From NCBI GenBank assembly GCA_020881915.1, contig JAJFPB010000006.1:2232001-2296000 (forward strand): a stretch of DNA of 64,000 bases, written 5' to 3'. Both the position numbers and the translations under genes were made by a program. Below are positions 49,755-61,230 of this stretch, one piece after another. The DNA is from Paramyrothecium sp. XJ0827 (lineage: Eukaryota; Ascomycota; Sordariomycetes; Hypocreales; Stachybotryaceae). The notes under the pieces are model-generated. The model ran no database searches. It saw only the letters and a list, made by a program, of their open reading frames with translations, and was not told the origin of the DNA. Position 1 is the first letter of the stretch, and each line of letters begins with the position of its first letter.

Positions 49755-52700
49755 GCCACCCAAGACAGACCACTCGTGGCAGCATGCTTCTCAGTTGGGA
49801 ACAGGCAGAAGGGGAACATCACTTATTGCTCTGAGATCAAGAACTCCAGAAGTCGGTGGAAATGATAGCTGTCCTCTCAATCACCAACTCTCCATCGTTA
49901 TGGTCGAAAATGTTATGCCACCTTCACAACGTCATCACCAAGCCGTCGTTTTCAGGGTTTGTTAGTCTTACTGGCGATCTGTTTCTGAAATGAGGGAAGT
50001 TTGGAGCCGTTTCAAGATCTTTCGGCTATCTTGAGCCCCGGGCGATTCAGGGGAAAGACAGCTATATTATGTAAGTTTTGTCAAGAAACACTCACGAGCC
50101 GCCATTCCTGCGTGAACGTAACATTGAAAAGCGAAAACTTTTTTTTCGTAAGCCCATTGAGTTGTAAGTAGTGTTTGAAGGGCACCTCTCCGGGCTCAAA
50201 CCTTGGGCATAGGTTTGTAGGACAGCTGCCAACGGAAGCGGGCTCTCGAGAACAACTAGGGTGGTGTCTGGTAGAGTACACCGGATGATGCCATTGCCTT
50301 TTACTGGGGACCGAAATCTGCCAGGAAACAATGAGGGTTTCCCAGGCGTGGAATCATTCACGATTTTCCAATGACAGAAAAGAGCCGAAGACATACAATA
50401 GGAGAGGTTCATGTGGGTAATAACCACTTGCCTGGTGAGTCTTTGGTTAACAGCGACGCAGAAAATACGAACCACATGTAGGACAGTGTCATTGTGAACA
50501 ATCTTTTCTATTTTCATGATTCATGCAAGAAAAAACACAGGGGAGGGCGAAATAGAAACATCGTTGCTTGAAAATCTTTTGTTGGATTTCCATGAGACCT
50601 TTCTTATATCTGAGCTCCTATCCCACTAGCCCCGTGGCATGTTTATGCCTTGACTTACGAACCCAGGTTGGCTACGCAAGATCTCTTTCCAGACGCAAAC
50701 TGCACTGCAATGTCTGCTATACAATTGCGGGCCTTGGACCTAAACTTGAGAAGTTATGCCGCATACTTTGACAATCACAGCCTAGGCAACCCACTATGCT
50801 ACAACAAATACATCACTTTTGCCACTGATGGACAGCCGTGCTGCTTCTCTGCGCTGAGCAGCAAACTGCAGGTTGAAGGCGGTGGCTCAGGGATGCTCAT
50901 AAGGGTGACGCAGCGCTCGTTGCTTACGCTCAAGACAAAGAGGATATCGAATTCATTGGAGCGCTAGGACGGCCTATTCTCCGACAGCATCCGCAGCTCT
51001 ATCGCATCCAGCTTTCATGAGCACCGTAGTTAAAGTAACCGCCAACGAAAATAGCAAAGGCCAGGGCGGGACCGCTTGCAGCAAAGCCCAGTATATGGGC
51101 ACGCCAGTGGCGAGAATGGCCCCTGACTAGGCGGTACCCACGGTGCCCCTGATCTTGGCTGCGGTCCCTTTGAAGAACACCAGGCACTCATCTCTATACT
51201 GCGTCTGGGATAACTAGTTTTGCCCTGTATGTCGGCGATGCTTGTGTCAACGATGGTGTGCGTGTCGCCGGCATTGTCTTCGTTTCCAGCGGGTTGAGTC
51301 CAGCTGCTAGGTAAGCGTGCGGCAGGGACTTTCAAGAGTAATTGCGAGTAAACGAAATCCGAAAGATCCTAGAGCAGCTTTGAATGGAATCGCAGACCAG
51401 CGTAACCCGTCATCGCCAGAATCATTGGAAGGGCCCTATCTGATCTTGCATAGAAAACGATCGGGGCATGTTTCACAGCCAACCTTCGCGCCCTATGCCT
51501 ATTCGCGCAAAGAATTCACGTACGTGTCCTCGATCGGGGAACCCCATCTTCGCTTCTAGACTCACCTGGCCTCATCGTCCCCGAGGCGTGGTGTTCGGCA
51601 ATGACATCCTAAATAGGCAACTCGAGGGAAGAATCTAGGGTCCCTTCCGCCCCCCCTCCTATCTTATCACTTACAAGCATCGTGACCCCAACAGCCACAG
51701 TAGGACTTCCCCCGGACATCGTCAGATTTGCCGTCCGATCGGCAAACATCTCCGCGATAAGGACAAGGTCCGCGCCCAGATTTGCCTCTTGCATGTATCC
51801 ACAAGCCGTTGCATGCAGAGAGGCATGATTTGCCGCAGCAGCGCACACACACACACCCACACCCCTCCCCTTCCTCTCTCTTGTGTTCTTCCCCACTGGA
51901 GGAGGAGCTGGATGCTATCAAGCATGGGATTTTTGTGAATGACATGCCGGAAGAAGGATTGCGACATTATTGTGTTTTAGTCTTGGCAGACATTTGTCCC
52001 CAGCACGTGTTGCCGCTCTACCCAGGGTGACAGGCTTTGCTGGCGGAGGGGCCTGTGAGCGACGATGGCCCAGCATGCGTACGGAATCATCCCTGTATAA
52101 TTTCACCGGGCAAGGAGAGAAAATTTTTGCTGCTTGGACTCTATCTGTGTCATAATCACCTGCATCTCATCACAATGCAGTTGTGTAACTATTCCATCCA
52201 CCAGATATAGATTAGTCGCCCAACCACGCCAAGCCGTCGCTCGCATCTGCCCAAACAAGCCACAACCGCGTCCGGCTCCACATAGCCTAAATTGCCATGT
52301 TGCGGGTAGGCGGTGACAGAATCATAGAGGTCAATGGGAAAAGATAATGAGACTTGGCCGTTGGCCTCGGCCCAAACCCACAAGACAAAGAGTCACGGAA
52401 ATGAGGCTAGCTAAGGAAGAGAAGAAGAAAAAGAACGAGAAAAAAAAGACCCTTTGTGGAGCCCGCTACGAGATTTGCTCCCGCTTACCCCAGCCCTAGA
52501 ATATCTCGGAAACGGAGAATAGATGAGGACATGGCAAGGGGACGGCGACAGAAAGAGGCAGGTCAGATCTTCGATAGCACTTTTGAAACGGGGGCCCGGG
52601 AGGAACCATGTCAGTCCACGCACAAGGCTTGAGTCAAGCCCATGTCCCGACCAGAATTGGGATTCATAACCCTCGCACCCAGCTAGCTGACCCCATTTCA

Positions 52701-54432
52701 TTCCGGCCCTCAAGAAGAAAAAGAAAAAAGAGACCCGCGTGGGAAGGGTTGGGCTGTGAGGGACGCGGTTTGTGTTCCCACCGAAAAATTGCGGGAACAA
52801 GCCAAAGCTTATCGTGAGAACCCTCACATGCGCCGATCAAAATTCCAGAGGTAAGGGTTGCCCTGTGGGTAGGAACGAAGAAAAAAACTGAGACCTGAAC
52901 TAGGGATCGACAAAAAGTCCCTGCATTGAATATTCCACTACTTGTCTCACCGTGTCCCACAAGCCAGAGCGAAAAAAAAGCGAGGAGAAAGAAAAAAAAT
53001 TACAGAGCTAGTCCTCCTCAATCTCATTTCGGCATTGGCAGACCGGGGGGTGTCTCGCACGCCCACCGCCAAAAGGTTCGCTGTCATCGCATGCATTGGC
53101 ATGCGGCCCTGGGAAGAAATAGGCCCCGCAGTGTCAAGCAAAAGACCTCAATGGATACCGCTCCCTCGACCTTTTGTTTGATCGTGTTGGGCAGCACTGC
53201 ATTCGGTTGACTAGGGCTCATGCCGATTGCTCAGATGCCGGTGGACCGAAATCATTTTGCCCAGGAGCTGTCGTGAGTACGGAAACCACAGAACAGGAAC
53301 AAAAGAGGTCAAATTGAAAAGTCACAAACGCATGTGCTCAAGCATGAAAGGTATCGGTATCTTCAATTGATCGCTCATCACTTCTCAAATGCTACTCTTG
53401 TACGCCTTCACAATGACGTTCCATGCTCCATGCTCCGGTCAGCTATGTGTACAAATATTGAAACGCCGGCTGCCCATGAATCCCTATGCTGTTGAAGTAT
53501 CGCCTGAAAATGTATCCAATGATAAATCGCTGTCCAATCATCGCTTGGCCCGCAGTAAAATGACAAAGAAAAATTTGTGTGTAACGAAAATTGCCTGATT
53601 CAACATCTTGCAATGCGAGGATTCTCAAACCCGGAGAAATGTGAGACGAGTGGGTCGAGAATCGTGTGGAAGTGAGCGACTTTGCGCGTAGAAAGCGGAG
53701 GCCACCATAACCAAGACAAAGCCGAGGCCAGCCATCATCCGTTTTCACCCGCAACGCGTAGTGCTCCAGGTGGTCCTTCGTGGTAGAACCCATCCGCGTC
53801 TTCCACGGGATACGCGGAGCTTCGCATACACGACCACTCTCTGGTTCTAGGTTCAGCCTGCCGCAGCTGACCTGGATCGAGTACCAATGACGAAAGAGTA
53901 AATTTGCCTTCAAGGAGAATATCCTCCCATGTGTGGCGGTAACCCGGCGTTGAGGTGCGCTAAGACGTTTCCCTTTGTCAGGGAAAGGCTAAAAGAGCCT
54001 AGCGCGACGACAAAGGCCAAGGAAAAAAAGTTCGAAAAGCATTCCAAAGTGGCTGATTGGCCGGCGAGAGTTTTGGGTATGCAGTGGATCCTGCATAATG
54101 AGCACTCGATAGGCTAGCAGTGACGTGTTGGACTAATGCTCTCGTGTAATGTTGTTTTGGTTCGACTCTGCGAGTAGTAAATTCTTCGTCAAAGCCGACC
54201 GCCGAGACGGGGCCGTATCGTGTCGCGTATCCACTTCTTCGGTATTTTGAAGCGGTTGGGGCTTCCTTGGAGAAGGAACCCAAAATCGGCCTCGCCCGAT
54301 GCGAAGTTCTGGGCTGTGAACATGCCGAGGTAGACCTGACTTGTGGTGGCAAACGCTCCGAAGTTCCGACTGCGGCGACAGTCCGGCGACACCGTGACAC
54401 CGTTACACCGTTACACCACATCCATAGCCCAA
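49755..54432. other. Long gap between convergent genes, no supported gene
   Basis: 4.7 kb between the 3' ends of the methyltransferase (+) and the long disordered protein (-). Open frames are short. A minus-strand patch near 50999-51335 gives protein-like pieces in two frames interrupted by stops, which could be a decayed gene. There is a short CA run near 51844-51855. No intact transposase, reverse transcriptase or terminal repeats were noticed. Confidence 0.45.
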
Positions 54433-56232
54433 TCAGAAGCTGGCCGACACCCATCGAATCGGAACGCCGTTTGCACCAATTTCGTATGGCTTGGCCGACG
54501 TCTTTCTCGGAGGTAGTGCCCATCTCGCCCTTCCAGGTTGTTGATCGTCCAGTTTGCCCCGCTTGCGCATCGCCATTTCCATGACGGCAATGCGGATGAA
54601 GTCGGAGTTCTCTCGCATCTCACGTTGGCGCACGTTCGGAGGGAGCGCCGCGGGGCTGCTCTGTTGTCGGGGTGACTGTGAGGCGTTTGACGGTGGGGGA
54701 GACTGCGCTGTCGCCGGGGGATAAGGGTTGCGAGCCGAGGACGATCCGGATCGCGAACGTTGAACCTTGTAAGTTTGCATTTGGATGGAGGCTGAGAACT
54801 TTGCCGATGGCGAGAGAGGTGCGGGCTGAGTGTCGATCCGAGCACTGGTCAGTGGATTGAGATAACGGCGCACTTCTGCCGATGGCATCTCCTCGCTGAC
54901 GGGAGGTCGTCGTTCGTCAGTGTATGGCACATTGGGGTCGATAGTCAGAATAGATCGTGTCAGAAAGTCGTCTGGCGGAATGGAAGGAAAGTTGATTGTG
55001 GAGAACGACTTGGCCGCTGAGCGCAAAGCCCTCAATGATGCAGTGAGATTCGACTTGAAAACAGCACGCAGTGGTTTGAAAGTGATGGGCGATCGAGCCT
55101 CCTCCACGACGGCCTCAGTAGACTTCTCTTCAAGGTCGCTGAAATCCAGGTCGTCGTCGACTTCCATGCGGCCGCCAGCAAGGGGATGCTCCTCGGCGAC
55201 GTGGGGTGGCGAGCGAACAGGTTCCAGAGACTTGCGCATCTGGCGTCCACGGCTTCTTCGTGACGTTGCGGACCCAGGAGTACTAGGTGTGCCGATGGAC
55301 GAGACCAAGTCCGTAGCAAAGGAGTTTCCAAGTGAGGGTATCGAGTCCGCGGAGATGGTTCTGGTCGACATTTGTGAACCAACATTGCTTTCCGTGACAC
55401 TGAAGAAATCGTCCATATCCTCAGGCGGAGACAGCAAAACATCGAGGGGGCTCTTGGTCAAACTCCAGCTGAATTCCTTCTCTGCAATTTGCTGCTGGTC
55501 GATTATGTCCTCAACGGTGAGAGCCTCATCGCCACGCAGCTTGCGTCTTTGTGACCGACGTTGACGGGGAATATCAGTGACAGCCAAGAGAGCTGCCACG
55601 GACGGCGCAATGGACTCCGGTGTGTGCACCTCCTTGGGTTGTTTCCGACGGTAGGCACTGTGATGTTTCTGCGGATGGCTACTGGTGTTCTTGGTGGGGA
55701 TCTGGACAGGGCTCGTCGGCGTGGGCGGTCTCGCCAGGTCCCTGTCCGTGTTCACACTGGAAGGAGAAATCGACCGCACAGGGCTGAAATTCTTGCGTTT
55801 CGCCATGTTTGCATCGGTAATGAAGTTGTTGGCGGGACCTGTAGGTGGATTGTTGTATATGCGTGTCGAGGGTGCAACGGTGACGTCGGACCAGCTTTTG
55901 ACATGCTTTGCAAGATGGGAATAGTGCGGAATTGTTGCGGTGGTATGTGGCGTCGACTGCTGAAGTGTCGGTCTGGACGAGACTGGTGACGAGTAGGGTG
56001 ATTTTTGGAAGGCGGTAGGAGTAGTTGTTGTAGTCGTCGTTGTGGACGTGAGCGAGGATGGGTTGGATGTGACGGACGGAGAGGAAGGGGATGCGGTAGC
56101 GGAGGGTGGTGGCCTCGGCCTGCTTGTGTATTTGAATGACCTGGGGGTCATCATGGTTGCCAATTCAGGAATGGGCGCAGGCGTGGGCCGGGGGGCATGG
56201 CTAGGGAGGGTAGGGTGTCCTCCTAGGCCCAT
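54433..56232 (-). CDS. Long, mostly disordered conserved fungal protein
   Basis: A single exon; from the ATG at 56232 the product is 599 residues. Methionines at 56154/56151 (MMTPRSFKYTS) are possible alternative starts that would shorten it by 26-27 residues. The protein is Ser/Pro/Thr-rich with low-complexity runs (an eight-threonine stretch) and contains short conserved islands: SVAALLAVTDIP, RRKLRGDEALTVEDIID, and a strongly conserved-looking C-terminus REMRENSDFIRIAVMEMAMRKRGKL...GRARWALPPRK...YEIGANGVPIRW. I recognise this C-terminal block as a feature of uncharacterised Pezizomycotina proteins, but no function is known to me. There is no signal peptide or membrane segment. The many SP/TP sites suggest phosphorylation. 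Confidence 0.75.
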   Translation of the reverse strand: MGLGGHPTLPSHAPRPTPAPIPELATMMTPRSFKYTSRPRPPPSATASPSSPSVTSNPSSLTSTTTTTTTTPTAFQKSPYSSPVSSRPTLQQSTPHTTATIPHYSHLAKHVKSWSDVTVAPSTRIYNNPPTGPANNFITDANMAKRKNFSPVRSISPSSVNTDRDLARPPTPTSPVQIPTKNTSSHPQKHHSAYRRKQPKEVHTPESIAPSVAALLAVTDIPRQRRSQRRKLRGDEALTVEDIIDQQQIAEKEFSWSLTKSPLDVLLSPPEDMDDFFSVTESNVGSQMSTRTISADSIPSLGNSFATDLVSSIGTPSTPGSATSRRSRGRQMRKSLEPVRSPPHVAEEHPLAGGRMEVDDDLDFSDLEEKSTEAVVEEARSPITFKPLRAVFKSNLTASLRALRSAAKSFSTINFPSIPPDDFLTRSILTIDPNVPYTDERRPPVSEEMPSAEVRRYLNPLTSARIDTQPAPLSPSAKFSASIQMQTYKVQRSRSGSSSARNPYPPATAQSPPPSNASQSPRQQSSPAALPPNVRQREMRENSDFIRIAVMEMAMRKRGKLDDQQPGRARWALPPRKTSAKPYEIGANGVPIRWVSASF

Positions 56233-56813
56233 TCCCAGGGACCAGCGGGGTGGAACGGGACTTGAGGCCCGACTTAAAAACAAAGGGTATTTGCTCGCGT
56301 GTATGGAGGCGATTTCAATACGTAAAGGCAAACGCTGGCTGGTTGGACGGGTCGTGGGTCCACCGGGGTGCCTCCAAAGGGCAGGTCGGCGGACTAATCA
56401 GCGGCGCTAGAATCTCGCGGGAAGCCCAGGGAAAAAATGCAAGGGAGGGGCGTGGGCGTCGGTCGGATGTCGTGGTGTCCGCTACCTTAGACTGGACGCT
56501 CGCTGTCGTGCCTTGCAGACGATGTCGTAGTGGACAAGTAAAATGTCGACGACGTACTCGGTTTGTCGGCGGGAGATGGGCGGTCGCGCGACGAGGAGAA
56601 GGCTCTGGGTAAGAAGAGAAGAAGTCAGACGAGAAAAAGAAGAGGAAGGCGACAACATTTGAAGAAGGGTATTACAAGGATTCGGGTGAAAAAGGAAAAG
56701 AGAAAGGAAAAGGGGCCATGGTGACCAGAATCGGTGAGGAAGGAGCACTGAAAGTCAGCTGGGGAGGGAAGGAATGGGGGTTCGTTCAACACCCTTTGAT
56801 TGTGTTTTGTGTT

Positions 56814-56861
56814 GTGCTGTGCTGTGCTGTGCTGTGCTGTGCTGTGCTGTGCTGTGCTGTG
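56814..56861. repeat. Pentanucleotide microsatellite
   Basis: About nine and a half perfect copies of GTGCT in tandem, roughly 580 bp upstream of the disordered-protein ATG and possibly within its leader or promoter. Confidence 0.95.
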
Positions 56862-57933
56862 TCCCTTTTTTGCTTCTTTCTTTTTTTCTTCTCCTTCTTG
56901 TCCCATCTGACAGACCAAGTAGAGGGGATACTCACTTGTGTTTTTCCGCTACTTTCTTTTGTTTTTCCTTCTCTTGCAGGGTTCTCTTGCGCACCGATAC
57001 CCTTATTTTCTTCTCTTTTCCCTCCTGTTCCGCCTCCGGGGTCTGACTCAACTGGCTGTCAGACTCTCGACTGACTGACTGACTGTCTTGCTTGCTGTGT
57101 TGGCCGTTGGGCAGGGGTCCTATGTGCCCTTCCCTTGCATTAGGCTGCGCCCAGTGCCACGTTGGTTGGCTGAAACAGATGAGGCATCACAGATGCGCGT
57201 CTTCTCCCGTAAGCTCCCGTTCAATCCGTCCCTGGATAATCTGGCTCCTCGGGCCTGGTAGCAGGGTCTCCGAAGGTCCGTTCCCAAGCGGGCCCTAACG
57301 AGTCCAACAGCAAAGTGTGGAGGGCAAGGCGCCAGAATAATGCGCAAAGTTCGGATGCAAGGTGTCCTAAGGCTGGGTTCGCAAATCGCAGTGGAACTCG
57401 TTCGATTTATCTTATTTCGTTCCGGGCATACGCAGAAAGCGGCGAAGTCGGTCACGCAGACGAAGAACACGCACGCACTGCTCACAGGTGGTCGCAGAGG
57501 GGGATGCGACGGGATCGGGTTGTCGACAAGGCAGGCCTGGAACGAATAGACGACAGCCAGATGGCACAGGACTTGCAGGCTGCGTCGAGTACATATATCG
57601 CTCCAAAGTCCGGAACAGCAACAGCCTGCAGTCGCAGATTACGAAGCCGGGGATTGCATTCACATAAGTTCTTGACTCCTTGCTTCCACATCGGACTTAA
57701 TTGGGCTGCCTATTGTGGCCGAGCTCATGATTTGGCGCTGCTGGTGATAAGCAATGCCGCATGCTAACTACGGCTATCTCTGCCTTATCTACGGGGTACG
57801 GGGAGCAATCAAATGAGGCCAAACCGTTCCCATCCCATCCACCAGTGTCTTGGCTCTTGGGTTAGGTTGGGTTGGGGTCCGGTCCCAGAGGAGGTAGGCT
57901 TGGTGAGGGGAACAAGCTAGCCGTGGTGAGCCC

Positions 57934-57986
57934 AGGTACCTTTGCGCAGCGCCATGGTGGATTCCACATGGGCGAGGTACCTTTGC
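57934..57986. repeat. Pair of AGGTACCTTTGC direct repeats
   Basis: Two identical 12-mers at 57934-57945 and 57975-57986, 41 bp apart start to start, each containing the palindrome AGGTACCT. They lie in gene-free DNA. They may be regulator-binding sites, but no evidence links them to a gene. Confidence 0.6.
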
Positions 57987-60900
57987 ACACGACACCACCC
58001 ATGTACCTCGGAGCACCCTCCACAATGGGCAAACACAGCAGCTGGCTGGGTCATCCGGTCGGGACGGGCATATGAACAATAACGGGTGGGCATTCTCTCT
58101 TCCATCCCGACTATATTCTCGAATGGCGTTTGGCCAGCGGGTGCGACACGGCATGCATCCAAGACGAGGGACTTGACTACTCTGGCTCAGCATCCTTATC
58201 AGTCCGCCCCTCGGCTCCTCGGAACTTTGAGGGAGGAATGTACTGAGGGCCTTATTTAGCTGCAACGAGCGATCCGGGATATGGAGCCCTGGGCTAGGCT
58301 CTGGTAGCTTCACAGCCAAGCCTCATCATGCTATTTGTTTTCGGCGGTATGCGCGAGTGGGCATAAATTCTGGCGCCGAAGACCCAAGGAAGATATGTCG
58401 TGTGCAAATACTGGGCTAACAACTAGGTCTTGTTGCTCGGCAGACGACAGAAAGGCTGGCAGCCTCCTTCGTGCTGGGCGCACACGGTCCGTGTCACCAG
58501 CCGCGACTTTCCTCAATCCAACTTGGCCCGCAGGAAGCATGACGCTTATCTGGTGTTTAGGTAGCGAACCTTCCTATCGCTCCAAGCTTCGAACCCGGGT
58601 GTCTCAGCCAATCCTCAGGGCTTTCCGCTCGCCCACCCTCAGCTCACGACTCGCACCAGGCTTTTCCTCAACCTCTCAGATCCAGCAAAAGCCCGCACCA
58701 GATGATTTGCCTTTGCCACTGTTCCCCGTACAGGCAGCGATGATCAGGGCAGGCAAGTGAGCCAATACGATTGCTCCGCCGGTGTGTCATACACCGTATC
58801 TCTGCGATAACCCTACCACTCGCAAGTCTTGAAAAGGCGACAAGAGCATAGCGCACCCGGCTAGGCCCTTTCCCTGAGTCTTTCAGCTTAGACTAAGAAC
58901 TTGTCACCCGTCCCCCACGCGGCCAAGGGAACGTCCCTTGGGGTGATAACGCTAGGGCACATGACCCCCAGCCACGTTAGGGTCGTTGGCTTTCCCAGAG
59001 ACGGCGCCAAAACCAGCGTTTTGTGGATGGTACACGATCATCTTTGATTCATGCGCAGGGGCACGGGTAGCCCCCAAATGGAAACGGGAAACCAATGCCA
59101 AAATGCACCGAACCTGCATCATGCAGTGGCTGCCTAACGAAGAGCTGCCATGCTGGTAAGATGTGGCATAGCCTGGTCCAGGTAAGCTCAGTGCGCTCCA
59201 TCGGATGTGATCAGAGTGTTGATGGGCACTACGTTACGACGGCGGCCTGCACCAAGAACACTACACAATGAAACACCCTTATCTTGCTCTTCTCATTCGC
59301 GGAGTGTCTTTTGACTAGCCTGCGTCATGCCGTCATGGCTCACGGCTCTTGTCATGTCTTCACACCCTCTTTCCGCACCGCTGTTCATCCTCAACCCCAC
59401 GTTTGCCTGGAGAACGCGGGGTTGGGTTACCATTTGCCGACGAGGTTCCACAACTCGTCTCTCGTCTTTTGCTTCCACTAGGTCCGTTGCGAACCAACAA
59501 TTCCGGACACGATCATCATCATTTTTGTAACCTTCCCAGAAGGAGGGAAAAGGAACGAAGCGATGATCTTTTGACAAGGATCGGGATCCGACCACACTCA
59601 CTGAGCTGTCCTCCACGGAATACTGGGCTATTTCCGCGGCTCTTCCCTTGACCTACCCGCCCTTGCAATTTTGACAAATTGACTCGTCGCCAAGACAAGA
59701 TCTTCCTGATCTGTGGCATGTCGTGATTCAAGTCCCACCTACGGAGCCCTGCGAAGTTTGAGGTGTCTGGGACTTCAAATGTCCCCTTTTCCTCGCCAAC
59801 ACTTCAACTAGACCCTGAAAATGATGCAGCCTGGGCAAGCCGAACCGAGCGCTGGCCGTTTATTCTCCACTGCACCCCAGATCACAAGACTGGAATTGAG
59901 GTTTCTTTGACACATCGCACTAAAATCACACGCCCCCAAGCCAGCACTGACGCTTGCCATTTGGCTCGAAGCGAAGCAATCTAGCTACTTGTTCGGAGGG
60001 GATAAGGTTAACGGGTTAGGTGAATATCGTTTGAGCTGAATCATTCCCTCCGCCGTTGAAAAATAAATGTCGGAGGGCACCGATGATCACGTCCGTCGCT
60101 AGTCACGCACACGCTTTTTTGGCTGCACGCCCGCCCATGCGATGCTCCGCCAAAGCAGATCAACAACGTCACGGTAACCTTGAACGCAGAAACAACATCA
60201 CGAACCGTTTCGATGTCCTTGCTTTTCATTCCTGCTGCAGGACTGCAACCTCTACCTTTATTGAGGGCCCACGACCGAAACTGCTCTTAACTCGGCATCG
60301 TTAGTGTGAGCTCCAATCAATCCTGGCTTTTTTTCTTGCCAGCCGGGTTGCTTCAGCGCTTGGCTGCCGCCAACCCCAAAAAAAATCAAGGCTGGAGACG
60401 TTCGACCCGGGCAGGCGATCACCAATGACGTCGGTCCAATTGAGTGACGCTCGACAGACTTTCAACCGCTTTCCGCAGAGTGACAGGTCGGATTTATGGA
60501 GACTTCGTATAGCTTGCTGGGTGTGAGAACATGTTTCCGGAGGTACGTTACTCGCCCGAGCGCTTTCTGCACTCTCCAAGGTCGGACTTGCAACGGTTTC
60601 TAGCGCAACTCCTGGTGTTGTCTACTTCAATGCACACCATCTGCGATGATATCTATCGTAGCATATACCGCAAGTTCTGGCCAGTCTTCTGGATCACCCT
60701 TTGGCTCAGGAACAGCGTCATCAAGTGCGGCCGTACCTATGGACATCATGCAAAATCGACTGGTCCGTAAAGTGATATGTGAACGCTTCAAGCCGGACAC
60801 ATAATTCTCTTCCACGACGTTCTCCCTTTCCCCTCTTCACAAATCCGCGAGGCAAGCACTAGAGCAGATGGAGCAAGTGCAAACTTCAAGGTAGAACATA

Positions 60901-61230
60901 GAAAAGTCATGATGGTATTCTGTAGAGTGTGGGTGGACAGTCAACCCGTTGTTTTAGCTGTGCCCGTTCACCTCGCCGTGTGGAGGGCGGCGATGGCCTC
61001 TCCCATCCCACAAAACGCCTGTAATTTCTGCCTCCTTTTGCCCAAATGCGTGGCCGCCTGCGAGAAAGAGAAAAAAAAATAGAGTCTCAGCCGCCCATGT
61101 CCCGAAACCAGAGTTATCACATAACTCCAGGAACACCAGTTCTATACCGTTTGAAAACCAGTAACCGTCCCTCCTCGACTTTGCCTCCACCTATTAAGAA
61201 AAAGAAAGACTCCACACATTCGTACCCTTC

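Larger units (their letters stand above)
56233..61230. other. Long intergenic stretch, no supported gene
   Basis: 5 kb between the start of the disordered-protein gene and the 3' end of the FMP27-type gene, both on the minus strand. It contains a TGTGC pentanucleotide microsatellite at 56814-56861, two copies of AGGTACCTTTGC at 57934-57945 and 57975-57986, and pyrimidine-rich sequence that may be the leader of the disordered-protein gene. I could not support any coding region. Confidence 0.45.

Noticed and set aside
53443..53913. A 156-codon minus-strand frame
   Set aside because: It begins at TTG with no in-frame upstream ATG, and the sequence shows no family features.
54140..54180. A GGTTCGACTC stretch suggesting a tRNA B box
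   Set aside because: The T-stem does not pair and no acceptor stem is present.
58561..58620. A GGTTCGAA-type B-box like sequence on the minus strand (possible tRNA)
   Set aside because: No matching acceptor stem or anticodon arm could be found upstream.
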